Source of the DNA: JAJOKK01 sp965370555
GTDB taxonomy: Bacteria; Bipolaricaulota; Bipolaricaulia; UBA7950; UBA9294
Direction of reading: 5' to 3'
DNA length: 20,452 nucleotides
Assembly (NCBI GenBank): GCA_965370555.1
Contig: CBDUVB010000026.1
Span: 1 to 20,452, forward strand
Shown here: piece by piece, positions 1-7,867 of the stretch
Layout: every line of letters begins with the position of its first letter
Numbering within the stretch: position 1 is the stretch's first letter
Notes under the pieces: generated by a model
Databases searched by the model: none
What the model saw: the letters and a program-made list of their open reading frames with translations, nothing else
Told to the model about the DNA's origin: nothing
Made by a program: the position numbers and the translations under genes

Positions 1-964
1 GATCGTCGCAGTAGCACTGCGGCCCTAACGAATCGATAGTCTCGTACTCGGGACCCGCGGTCTTGCACCGGTACTCTCCCGCTTCGACCTGTGAAATGCG
101 GCCGCACCGGATCGGGCATCCAAGGCACCCCTTGGTCTCCACCTTGTAGCGTTCGAGGGCAGGAGCGTCTATCCTCTCGATGAACGGTACTTGGCTGAGC
201 CGATGGTTCTTCGTCGGGAGGTCCCCGACTTCGTTCTTGATTGCTGTCAGGAAGGGCGTTCCCCATTTACGTAGGTTAGGAATGGCAGGAGCGGCAAGGA
301 CCTTCTGGGTCGCTGCACGCGCCTCGGCGAGAAACTCCTTCGGTAGTTGCTGTGGCCGGTTTTGGAGGACAACGATCGCCTTCAGGTTCTTCGATCCAAA
401 GATGGCTCCCCCTCCGGTCCGTGCCGCCGCACGACCACCGTCGTTCATCACGCTTGCGAAGAGGACCCCATTCTCACCGGCAGGGCCGATGCTCGCCACC
501 GATGAGCCCGGGTGCTTCTCCTGGAGAAGCGACTCGGTCTCGCCCGTGGTCTTCCCCCATAGTTCATCCGCGGACTCGATCCGCACTTGGAATCGATCGA
601 CGAGCAGGTAGACCGGTGCCTCTGCCCTCCCTCGAATCACCAGCGCGTCGAACCCACAAGCGGCCAGGTAAGATCCGAGCTTCCCTCCCGCGTTGGCGTA
701 CCCGTAGGAATTGGTCAGGGGGGAACGGAAGGTCAGGTGGTAGCGGGAGGCCGCAGGCCATGGTGTCCCGGAGAAGAGGCCGGAGGAGACGATGAGTGCG
801 TTCCCCGGGCTCTCCGGCTCGATCCCGGGAGGGACCAGGTCGTACAGGATACTGGCCGCATAGCCCCTTCCGCCTAAAAAGGACCCGATCGCCTCTTTTG
901 GGGTGTCCATCATCTCGATCTCACGGGTGGATAGATCGACATAAGCCGTCTTGCGAACCCTCAT
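1..964 (-). CDS. Aldehyde ferredoxin oxidoreductase, N-terminal 321 residues (3' end outside window)
   Basis: Tungsten- or molybdenum-pterin enzyme family that oxidises aldehydes to carboxylic acids with ferredoxin as electron acceptor; cytoplasmic. Reading the minus strand from ATG at 964 gives an open frame to the window edge. Visible family motifs: GGRGYAASIL (residues 31-40); a pterin-contact stretch SGTPWPAASR (65-74) followed by SPLTN; SIGPAGENGVLFASVMND (158-175); RAAARTGGGAIFGSKNLKAI (178-197); and cysteines C280, C283 and C287 (CxxCxxxC), the first three ligands of the [4Fe-4S] cluster. The fourth cysteine and most of domains 2 and 3 lie off the window. An AGGAGG at 971-976 sits 6 nt before the ATG. 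The gene is 80 bp downstream of, and on the same strand as, the amidohydrolase gene, so cotranscription is likely. The exact substrate (aldehyde, formaldehyde or another subfamily) cannot be assigned from this fragment. Confidence 0.93.
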   Translation of the reverse strand, partial: MRVRKTAYVDLSTREIEMMDTPKEAIGSFLGGRGYAASILYDLVPPGIEPESPGNALIVSSGLFSGTPWPAASRYHLTFRSPLTNSYGYANAGGKLGSYLAACGFDALVIRGRAEAPVYLLVDRFQVRIESADELWGKTTGETESLLQEKHPGSSVASIGPAGENGVLFASVMNDGGRAAARTGGGAIFGSKNLKAIVVLQNRPQQLPKEFLAEARAATQKVLAAPAIPNLRKWGTPFLTAIKNEVGDLPTKNHRLSQVPFIERIDAPALERYKVETKGCLGCPIRCGRISQVEAGEYRCKTAGPEYETIDSLGPQCYCDD

Positions 965-1044
965 GAGACGCCTCCTGCTCTTCGGTATTTGCCAAGCTAG
1001 ATGATAGGATCGGGAGTGGAAGCTGGCAAGGACCTTCTCGCGCC

Positions 1045-2400
1045 TCAGCCGGGGATGAACCTTCCCCAGCCCTCTTCCCCTTGGAAGGTTCCGTCAACGT
1101 AGACGATCCGTCCACGCGAGATCGTCGTCTCGACTGCTCCACGCACTTGCTTTCCCTCATAGGGAGAAAAATCGGTTGCCATGTGCAACTTCTCGGCATG
1201 GATCGTCCACTCCTTCTCTGGGTCAAGGATCACGATGTCCGCATCCGAACCGATCGAGAGGGTCCCCTTGCGTGGGTAGAGTCCGTTCACCCGCGCCGGC
1301 CCCTCGGCAAGGAGTCGAGGGAGGGCGGTCAAAGGGAGACGGCCCTTCCTCACGCCTTCGGAGTAAAAGAGAGGTAGGAGGGTCTCCACGCCGGGGAGAC
1401 CATAGGGAAGGTCTAAGAACGATCCCTTCCAGGCCTTCTGCTTCCGCGTGAACGGGCAGTGGTCGGTCGCCACAAGATCGAGAGAGCCATCACTCAAGCC
1501 TTGCCACAGCGCCTGTTGATCGCCTTCTTCGCGTAGAGCCGGGCTCGCCGAGAAGAGGTGGCCGTCCGCTCGATCGTAGACCTCCCTCGTCAGCAAGAGG
1601 TACTGCGGACAGGTCTCCGCGGTAAGATTCACTCCACGTGCCTTGGCACGTTTCACCGCTGTAAGACCGAGCTCTGAGCTGACGTGCACGATGTGCACTT
1701 TCATCCCGACCTGTTCTGCGAGGTAGGCCACCTGATCGATCGCTGCTCCTTCACAGATCGGCGGACGAGCCTGCGCGAGGCTCGCCATCTTACCCTTTAC
1801 CTCGTTTTTCATCTGCTGAAGGATCGCGTCGATGATGGGGTCGTCTTCACAGTGAACCAGCGCGACCGCATCAAGATCGGCGAGCACCCCAAAGGCATGA
1901 TAGAGAACGCCGCTGTCCGAAGAGCGACCGGAGGAGGCGTACGCCGTGTAGAACTTGAATGTTTTAATGCCAAGCTTTACAGCATCACGAAACTCTGCTT
2001 CGTTACCCGGATGCCACCCAACGACCTCCCCGTGCAGGGCGTAGTCGATCACCGAGGACGCAGCCTCTTCTTTGCGTGCTTCGATCTCCTCAGGAATTGC
2101 TGTCTTAGCGCTTCCCACGGTGAAATCGACGATTGTCGTCACCCCGCCGCAGGCAGCGGCGCGCGTTCCGGTAAAGAAGTCATCGCTCGATTGCGTCCCA
2201 GCGACAGGGAGGGCCATGTGCGTGTGCGCATCGATCACCCCGGGAAGGACGAGTTTGCCGGAAGCATCGATCTCGTGCTTTCCCGACAGATCAAGCCCGA
2301 TTGCGGCGATTTTCTCCCCCTCGATTGCCAAACCAGCCTGAATTGTTCCCTGCGGGGACACAAGCGTTCCGCCACGAAGCACCAGGTCGTATGCCTTCAT
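1045..2400 (-). CDS. Dihydropyrimidinase / D-hydantoinase-like cyclic amidohydrolase
   Basis: A 451-residue member of the metal-dependent cyclic amidohydrolases, which hydrolyse cyclic amides such as dihydrouracil, hydantoins or allantoin in the cytoplasm. Metal-site residues are visible: HTH (H59, H61), the probable carboxylated lysine K149 in TFKFYTAY, H183 in VHCEDD, H239 in IVHVSSE and D313 in ATDHCPF. The length matches the family. The frame is open further upstream to 2487, but the extra 29 residues do not look like the family. The ATG at 2400 begins the usual MKAYDLVLRGG strand and has GGAGG 8 nt upstream, so I chose it. The gene precedes the aldehyde oxidoreductase on the same strand. 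Dihydropyrimidinase, hydantoinase, phenylhydantoinase and allantoinase are hard to separate by eye; the layout favours dihydropyrimidinase/hydantoinase over allantoinase. No other pyrimidine-degradation gene is present. Confidence 0.9.
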   Translation of the reverse strand: MKAYDLVLRGGTLVSPQGTIQAGLAIEGEKIAAIGLDLSGKHEIDASGKLVLPGVIDAHTHMALPVAGTQSSDDFFTGTRAAACGGVTTIVDFTVGSAKTAIPEEIEARKEEAASSVIDYALHGEVVGWHPGNEAEFRDAVKLGIKTFKFYTAYASSGRSSDSGVLYHAFGVLADLDAVALVHCEDDPIIDAILQQMKNEVKGKMASLAQARPPICEGAAIDQVAYLAEQVGMKVHIVHVSSELGLTAVKRAKARGVNLTAETCPQYLLLTREVYDRADGHLFSASPALREEGDQQALWQGLSDGSLDLVATDHCPFTRKQKAWKGSFLDLPYGLPGVETLLPLFYSEGVRKGRLPLTALPRLLAEGPARVNGLYPRKGTLSIGSDADIVILDPEKEWTIHAEKLHMATDFSPYEGKQVRGAVETTISRGRIVYVDGTFQGEEGWGRFIPG

Positions 2401-2506
2401 CCCTCTCGCCTCCCTATATCGCAAGTGTACCATCACCGTCGCTCCCCGGTCCAACGACAGCGACGAGTTGAGCGATTTCGGGCCCACAGCTGTCAGTAAT
2501 GGACCC

Positions 2507-2536
2507 TTGTCATCCTTGACAACTTTGAGGCATAAT
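2507..2536 (+). promoter_or_regulatory. Candidate sigma-70-type promoter for the pRiA4b ORF-3 family gene
   Basis: TTGTCA at 2507-2512 (5/6 match to the -35 consensus), an 18-nt spacer and CATAAT at 2531-2536 (5/6 match to -10). Transcription would start near 2543, about 16 nt before the ATG at 2559, leaving room for the GAGGG ribosome binding site. Read by eye only. A promoter for the divergent amidohydrolase gene must also lie in 2401-2558, but I see no convincing pair for it. Confidence 0.5.
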
Positions 2537-2558
2537 CGGCTGACCGACGAGGGCCAAT

Positions 2559-3146
2559 ATGAATGGAAGAGACACCGTATTTCAGTTCAAGATCGAACTC
2601 TTGGGAGTAGAACCACGGGTTTGGCGACGCATTCAAGTACCGGGCGACTACACGTTTTGGGATCTACATGTTGCCATTCAAGACGCCATGGGTTGGCTCG
2701 ACTATCATTTACACTCGTTTGGCATTGTCGGATCGAGCGTCACGATCGGTATCCCTGACCCCGACGGAGACGATCCCGCCGACTTCAGGCCCGGGTGGGA
2801 AGTCGAGCTTCGCGAGTTCTTCTCACACTTTTCCCCGCTTGGGCTGTACGAGTATGACTTTGGTGATTCTTGGCTGCACGAGGTTTGTTTCGAGGGCGCT
2901 TATGAGGCCGAGGTTGGAGTGATATATCCCCGCTGCCTGGATGGGGCACGACGCTGTCCTCCCGAGGACTGTGGCGGTGCTTCCGGGTACGAAGAGTTCC
3001 TGAGGGCAATCAATGATCCGACCGACCCCGAGCATGATGCATTTCTGGAGTGGATAGGCGGCGCGTTCGGTCCAGAGAAGTTCGACCCGTCGAAAATTCG
3101 GTTCGATGATCCGGGTGAGCGACGGCGGATCGCGTTTCAAGGATAG
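2559..3146 (+). CDS. Plasmid pRiA4b ORF-3 family protein (IS1096 TnpR-like passenger domain)
   Basis: A 195-residue protein covering one pRiA4b ORF-3-like domain. Seen in the sequence: the N-terminal strand-helix FQFKIELLGVEPRVWRRIQV (residues 8-27), FWDLHVAIQDAMGW (33-46), YEYDFGDSWLHEV (97-109) and PRCLDGARRCPPEDCGG (124-140), all hallmarks of the family. The biochemical role is unknown. Members occur as passengers on plasmids and IS1096-like elements and also as solitary chromosomal genes. ATG at 2559 is preceded by GAGGG. It stands alone on the plus strand, diverges from the amidohydrolase and converges on the phosphopantetheinyl transferase gene with only 6 nt between the two stop codons. 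It is probably unrelated in function to its neighbours. Confidence 0.88.
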   Translation: MNGRDTVFQFKIELLGVEPRVWRRIQVPGDYTFWDLHVAIQDAMGWLDYHLHSFGIVGSSVTIGIPDPDGDDPADFRPGWEVELREFFSHFSPLGLYEYDFGDSWLHEVCFEGAYEAEVGVIYPRCLDGARRCPPEDCGGASGYEEFLRAINDPTDPEHDAFLEWIGGAFGPEKFDPSKIRFDDPGERRRIAFQG

Positions 3147-3152
3147 AGCCGA

Positions 3153-3911
3153 TCACGAGAACCACGAAGGATGCCCCGCCTTGTAGGCGGGGAGGAAGTC
3201 GTGGTTCTCGTGAAGCGGCCAGGAGAAGTTGCGGATAGGAACCTGATGTCCCTCTACAGCTAAACAACTGCAGTACCCTTCATCGACGTCCAGATCACAC
3301 AGATCCCACCGATCAGCGAGAGAAGATTCCCAATCTACGTGAAGAATGGCTGCGGGCTCCCGAGGGTATATTGACACGGCAAACTGTGCCAGATGCCTGG
3401 CGACGCCGAGCCCGACACCCTTGAGAAAGGCCTCCTTTCTCGTCCATGTAGCATAGAAAGCGGAGAGCAGGAGATCCGAGGGAAGTGCCTCTAAGGTCGC
3501 GTATTCGTCGGCACTGAAGAAGCGTCTGGCGATGCCCAAGACGGGCAGATCAAGAGATACGCGTTCTACGTCAATTCCAACTTTTCGGCTGCTTGCTACA
3601 GCAAGCAGCGCCACGTCCGCGGAGTGAGTTAGGTTGAACTCAAGATCGGACTTGGCAATGTAGGGTTTTCCGAACTGGGACAACTCGAAAACGATATCTG
3701 TCGCATCGATTCCCAAGTAGAACGAGAGCGTTGTGCGGAGGAAGATCCTCGAGATCAAGTATCTGTCTCTGACCAAAGGAATCGACATCGACCTGGCTCG
3801 CTCCAGCTCGCGCTCGGACATAACCGATGCAATGTCCTGGAACGCCAGTGGTAGAGTACTCAAATGTGCTTGCCAGACGTGTACGCCATCAAAATCCATC
3901 CGGTTGCTCAC
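3153..3911 (-). CDS. Sfp-type 4'-phosphopantetheinyl transferase
   Basis: Transfers 4'-phosphopantetheine from CoA to the conserved serine of carrier domains, and here presumably activates the three PCPs of the upstream synthetases. The 252 residues contain the family motifs GKPY (81-84), NLTHS (93-97), the Mg-binding VGIDVER (111-117) and WTRKEAFLK (156-164, with the KE pair). The start is GTG at 3911, overlapping the synthetase TGA (3908-3910), with GGAG upstream; ATG at 3899 (codon 5) is the alternative. It is the last gene of the synthetase operon. The family core appears to end at about residue 231 (RNFSW). The last 20 or so residues (including DFLPAYKAGHPSW) are encoded by the palindrome at 3154-3212, so the C-terminus is probably an insertion-derived tail that need not affect activity. 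Confidence 0.95.
   Translation of the reverse strand: MSNRMDFDGVHVWQAHLSTLPLAFQDIASVMSERELERARSMSIPLVRDRYLISRIFLRTTLSFYLGIDATDIVFELSQFGKPYIAKSDLEFNLTHSADVALLAVASSRKVGIDVERVSLDLPVLGIARRFFSADEYATLEALPSDLLLSAFYATWTRKEAFLKGVGLGVARHLAQFAVSIYPREPAAILHVDWESSLADRWDLCDLDVDEGYCSCLAVEGHQVPIRNFSWPLHENHDFLPAYKAGHPSWFS
3154..3212. repeat. 59-nt bipartite palindrome, resembling an IS605/IS1341-type terminal hairpin
   Basis: Outer arms 3154-3167 and 3199-3212 are perfect 14-bp inverted repeats (cacgagaaccacga and its complement). Inner arms 3174-3180 and 3186-3192 (ccccgcc / ggcgggg) enclose the 5-nt loop ttgta. Between outer and inner stems are symmetrical 6-nt purine-rich bulges (aggatg / aggaag). The inner hairpin with flanking GGAGGAAGTC looks like terminal hairpins I associate with IS200/IS605-group elements and their non-autonomous relatives; no tnpA or tnpB is present. 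It separates two convergent genes and could act as a bidirectional, T-run-less terminator. The outer arms are part of the transferase reading frame. Confidence 0.75.
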
Positions 3912-6900
3912 GCTCGCTCCGTGCCTTTAGCGCGCTCACCCGCACCGAGTTCTGATCTCAGTTCTTCGACCAATCGACGAAGACCTGGCTCCCGGAAGAT
4001 ACCCGTATGTGTTCCTTCTATGGTCAGTTCTCGGACATCTCCTCTTGCAGCCTTCAACCAGGGATTCGTTTGACGTATCTGCTCCTTATACGCAGATGGG
4101 GGAGCCACGGGTTCACTTGACCAAATGAACAGGACGCGACCTGAGTAGGGGGACAACTCATACTTCCCTCGCGCGCTCAAGCGGGCATCGTTGTATCGCT
4201 TGAGCTTCAGATATGGACCGCGCTTCCAGATGCTGGCCAGGATGCTGCCCAGAGCCTCCAAGCGGTTATGAATTGCCTCCATGACACGCCGACGCTTGAC
4301 GTCATACCAAAGACGGTACATCCAGAAGCGAATGAGCTTTCGTCTTCGCCTGACGAGGGAGCCGGGATCCAACATGACAAGCAAGTCAACGGCTTTGCCC
4401 TTCCCTGTCAACTGCTGAGCCACCTCGAACGCTACGATTCCTCCGAAACAGTGTCCACCGATCAAGTAGGGACCCCTGGGATCGATCCTTTCGATGGCAC
4501 GAACACAGTAGGACGCCATTGCTTCAATCGTGTCGAGCGGGATCTCCTCTTCCCCAAGTCCTGGAATACGCATCCCATAGAATGGCTGTTCGGGCCCTAG
4601 AGCCTTGGCCATAGCAAACATATACTCTGCATCCGCCATGCAGAAGAACGGGCGTCGCTTGCCCTCAGGCTGCACGTGGAGAACGTACGGCTCCTCTTCG
4701 GTGTGGCGGCGAGGCCGGACCAGAGCAGAGATTGCTCCGATCGTGGGGTTCTCGAAGAACTGTGCTACCGGGAGCCTGACTCCAATCAGGTCCTCGATTT
4801 GATTGATGAGGCGAACGGCGAGGAGTGAATGTCCACCGAGTTCGAAGAAGCTGTCTGTGATGCCTACGCGGTCGAGCTTCAAGACCTCTTCCCAGATCCG
4901 TGCCAGTTTCTTCTCGGTCTCAGTTGTGGGAGGAACGAACCGCTCAAGTGATGATCCGCGGCTCCACTCGGGCAGAGGAAGAGCTTGCCGATCAACCTTA
5001 CCAGATGGGAGAAGAGGAAGCGCATCCAAGGAGACAAGCGCTGCTGGGAGCATGTATCCCGGAAGACGCTGCTGCAAGTATTGGCGCAGTGTGGTCTTAA
5101 TGTTCTGTTTGTCTCCTGTGCAGACGACGTAGGCAACCAGTTGTACGTCACCCTCCGCGAGGGTGCTGGTGCTTGCGTGACATGACTTAACCAGCGGATG
5201 GCTCTCAATCGCCAGCTCGATCTCTCGCAGCTCGATGCGATGACCACGGATCTTGACCTGACGGTCGAGCCGGCCGAGGAACTCGATGTTACCGTCCGGC
5301 AGGTAACGCGCCAAGTCACCCGTCTTGTACAAACGTGATTCCACCTCATCAGAGAACGGATTGGGGATGAACTTCTCTTTGGTCAACGATGGGCGATTGA
5401 GATAGCCACGCGCCAGTCCGAGGCCTCCGATGTATAGCTCGCCGGGAATACCAATTGGCACCGGTTGGAGGTATCGATCCAGGATGTAAATCTCGGTGCT
5501 CGGTAGCGGTCGGCCGATCGGCACGGTTAACCCGTGCAGTGGCATTCTTCTTATTTCATATTGGGTCGAGGTCATGGTGCATTCCGTGGGACCATACCCG
5601 TTGGACAGGCGCACGCGTCCGCCGAATGTCTCTAGTATCCGTTGCGCGAGATCGCTCGGCAGCGCCTCTCCGCCGGAGAAGATACGGCGGAGACTCCGAT
5701 GGTCGCCATCTGTCCTTTTGATGGCGTCGACAATTGAGGATAGGAAGGAGGGAGTGCTTCCAAAAGCTGTCACCCCGTGTTTGTCTATCTTCTTGACCAG
5801 TAGGAACGGATCTCTCACTTCAGCACTGCTTGCCAGTATGATGTGCGCTCCGATCGTGACAGGGCAGATGAGGTCGCGAATCGACATATCAAAGGCAAAC
5901 GGAGCGATCTGGAGGACAACGTCGTCATTCCGTAGACCAAACACCGATCCGAAAAACGACAGACGGGTGATCACGCTACAATGGTTTATCAGCACTCCTT
6001 TTGGGGATCCCGTAGAACCGGATGTATAGATGATATACGCGAGATTATCGGGAGAAGCGGTCGGCGATGGGTTCTGTTGATCGTCCTCGTTTGCCAAGAC
6101 TTGTGCGTCGTCGATACACAGAAGCTCAGCCGGAAGCAAAGACACCTTCGGGATAAGGCGTGCTTGGGTCAGGGTGAGACGGAGATCGGCATCGGTTGAC
6201 ATGAATTGCAGACGTTCAAGCGGGAGAGCGGGATCGAGCGGTACGTAGGCCCCGCCTGCTTTCAATATTGCCAGTATGCCAACGAGCATCTCGATTGAGC
6301 GCTCGACGCATAAGCCTACCGGGATGTCGGGACCGACACCCATCCGACGCAGCCGATGGCCAAACAGATTTGTACGGCGGTTCAGTTCGCGATATGTGAG
6401 CGTCTCATCGCCGAAGGTTACCGCCGGTGCGTCTGGCGTTCTTGACACCTGTTCTTCGAACAGGTTATGCACGCATTGGTCCTTGGGATATTCTGCTCGC
6501 GTTTCGTTCCATTTGCGAGTAATGAGATATCGTTCTTCGTCCGTCATGATCGGAATCCTGGAGACCTGCCGATCGGGATTGGCACTGATTGCATCGAGTA
6601 GACGCCGGAAGTTACCGATTGTGCGTGTGACGCGCTCGGTATCGAAAAGGACTATGGGAAACATCATGCTCCCTTTGATACGTGCTGGTGTCTCTTCCAA
6701 GTCGATTGAGAGATCGAACTTCGCTGTCTGCGTCTGCACCGGACTGTGCTTCATACCGAGATCCGCCAGTCTCGTACCCTCCTTGGTGATGCTATGCATG
6801 GCGAACATGACCTGAAACAGAGGCGATTGACTGAGATGTCGTTCCGGGCGCAGCTCGGCGACCAGCTTCTCGAACGGCAGTTCCTGATGATCGTAGGCAT

Positions 6901-7867
6901 CGAGGCATACATTGCGCACGCGATGCAACAGTTCCCGGAAGGTCGGTTCATGCGACAGATCGCCGCGCAGCACGAGGGTGTTGACAAAGAATCCGATTAG
7001 ATTCTCCGTGTCTGTCCGCAATCGTCCGGCGATGGGAATCCCTACCGCGATGTCTTCTTTACCGGTGTAGCGGTAGAGCAGGGTCATGAATCCGGCCAGC
7101 AAGACCATGAACAGCGTCGATTTCTCCTCACGCGCCAAGCGCCTCAACCCTTGCGTTACTTGGTCGGGTATCTCAATCGGGACCCGTCCTCCCCCGTAGT
7201 CCGGTCTTGGGCCACGCGGTCGATCGAACGGCAGGTTCAACGCAGGCGGTAGATCTGCCAACTGCTCCTTCCAGTATGCAAGTTCTCGCTTGAGCACATC
7301 CCCCGTCAGACGTTCTCGTTGCCAGAGGGCGTAGTCGGCGTATTGCATGGGAAGAGGGGGCAGCTTAGGCTCCTCGTCGTGGGAGAGCGCTGTGTAGAGA
7401 TCGGACAACTCGCGGACGAGTATCTCATGTGACCAACCGTCGGATGCAATGTGATGCGCGACCAGGAGTAGGATCTGTTGGTCATCGGCGAGGCGGATGA
7501 GCGTCGCCCGCAGCATGAGGTCGGAAGTAAGATCGAACGGGCGACGGGCCGCATCGTCCAGGCGTTGCTGCGCGGTTGATTCACGCTTCTCCAATGGCAG
7601 GTGACGAAGGTCGACCACGTTCATCTCCACGGAGGCAGGCGGGTGGATCACTTGTTGTGGCACGCCGTCGACCGCTTTGTACGTCGTGCGCAATACCTCA
7701 TGGCGGGCGATGATCCAGTCGAGCGCCTGTTCCAGTGCATTGACCTTCAGGTCACCGGACAAGCGCACCGCCCAGGGAATGTTGTACACCGGCGTCCCAG
7801 GCTCCAGTTGTTCGAGAAACCACAACCTCTCCTGCGCAAACGAGAGAGGGAGATCACGCACATTCAT
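3908..7867 (-). CDS. Nonribosomal peptide synthetase, termination module C-A-PCP-TE
   Basis: 1319 residues. C domain about 1-440 with intact HHIASDG (138-144). A domain about 465-965: P-loop YTSGSTGSPKG (614-624), pocket strand FAFDMSIRD (657-665), NGYGPTE (756-762), YKTGD (847-851), hinge GRLDRQVKIRGHRIEL (865-880) and A10 lysine K958. PCP about 985-1050 with LGGHSL, phosphopantetheine site S1014. Thioesterase about 1070-1305 with GHCFG (1138-1142): the nucleophile position is Cys1140 instead of Ser, with probable D1167 and H1287. Hand-aligned to GrsA, the specificity code reads D-M-R-G-I-S-G-M-T-K, which I cannot match to a known amino acid. ATG at 7867 overlaps the previous gene's stop (ATGA) and has GGAGG close upstream. 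It should accept the dipeptidyl-level intermediate from the C-A-PCP protein, add the last residue and release the product. No epimerisation or methylation domain is present. Confidence 0.96.
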   Translation of the reverse strand: MNVRDLPLSFAQERLWFLEQLEPGTPVYNIPWAVRLSGDLKVNALEQALDWIIARHEVLRTTYKAVDGVPQQVIHPPASVEMNVVDLRHLPLEKRESTAQQRLDDAARRPFDLTSDLMLRATLIRLADDQQILLLVAHHIASDGWSHEILVRELSDLYTALSHDEEPKLPPLPMQYADYALWQRERLTGDVLKRELAYWKEQLADLPPALNLPFDRPRGPRPDYGGGRVPIEIPDQVTQGLRRLAREEKSTLFMVLLAGFMTLLYRYTGKEDIAVGIPIAGRLRTDTENLIGFFVNTLVLRGDLSHEPTFRELLHRVRNVCLDAYDHQELPFEKLVAELRPERHLSQSPLFQVMFAMHSITKEGTRLADLGMKHSPVQTQTAKFDLSIDLEETPARIKGSMMFPIVLFDTERVTRTIGNFRRLLDAISANPDRQVSRIPIMTDEERYLITRKWNETRAEYPKDQCVHNLFEEQVSRTPDAPAVTFGDETLTYRELNRRTNLFGHRLRRMGVGPDIPVGLCVERSIEMLVGILAILKAGGAYVPLDPALPLERLQFMSTDADLRLTLTQARLIPKVSLLPAELLCIDDAQVLANEDDQQNPSPTASPDNLAYIIYTSGSTGSPKGVLINHCSVITRLSFFGSVFGLRNDDVVLQIAPFAFDMSIRDLICPVTIGAHIILASSAEVRDPFLLVKKIDKHGVTAFGSTPSFLSSIVDAIKRTDGDHRSLRRIFSGGEALPSDLAQRILETFGGRVRLSNGYGPTECTMTSTQYEIRRMPLHGLTVPIGRPLPSTEIYILDRYLQPVPIGIPGELYIGGLGLARGYLNRPSLTKEKFIPNPFSDEVESRLYKTGDLARYLPDGNIEFLGRLDRQVKIRGHRIELREIELAIESHPLVKSCHASTSTLAEGDVQLVAYVVCTGDKQNIKTTLRQYLQQRLPGYMLPAALVSLDALPLLPSGKVDRQALPLPEWSRGSSLERFVPPTTETEKKLARIWEEVLKLDRVGITDSFFELGGHSLLAVRLINQIEDLIGVRLPVAQFFENPTIGAISALVRPRRHTEEEPYVLHVQPEGKRRPFFCMADAEYMFAMAKALGPEQPFYGMRIPGLGEEEIPLDTIEAMASYCVRAIERIDPRGPYLIGGHCFGGIVAFEVAQQLTGKGKAVDLLVMLDPGSLVRRRRKLIRFWMYRLWYDVKRRRVMEAIHNRLEALGSILASIWKRGPYLKLKRYNDARLSARGKYELSPYSGRVLFIWSSEPVAPPSAYKEQIRQTNPWLKAARGDVRELTIEGTHTGIFREPGLRRLVEELRSELGAGERAKGTERA
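5567..6340. repeat. A-domain duplication, copy in the terminal synthetase (774 bp, 2 mismatches)
   Basis: Matches 8779-9552 base for base (constant offset 3212) except at 5594 and 5598. 5599-6340 (742 bp) is perfectly identical. It encodes residues 510-767 of the terminal synthetase, from the middle of the N-terminal A subdomain through the P-loop and most of the substrate pocket to just past YGPTE. Sequence on both sides diverges sharply. The pattern fits a recent gene conversion or recombination between modules. Confidence 0.97.

Noticed and set aside
180..877. Overlapping plus-strand open frames in the first kilobase
   Set aside because: They are antisense shadows of the partial aldehyde ferredoxin oxidoreductase, which is open on the minus strand from 964 to the window edge.
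965..1044. Hairpin between the amidohydrolase and oxidoreductase genes
   Set aside because: The arms gccaagct and agctggc do not pair continuously, so no terminator is supported there.
1684..2499. Plus-strand open frame of 271 codons
   Set aside because: It is antisense to the amidohydrolase gene, whose metal-site motifs are intact, and has no recognisable domain.
2516..2521. Perfect TTGACA as -35 box
   Set aside because: The nearest -10-like CATAAT is only 9 nt away and nothing suitable lies at 16-18 nt. The overlapping TTGTCA at 2507 gives better spacing.
3154..3212. CRISPR repeat or rho-independent terminator
   Set aside because: There is only one copy and no spacer series, and neither strand has a T-run after the stem, so it is reported as a palindromic repeat with only possible terminator action.
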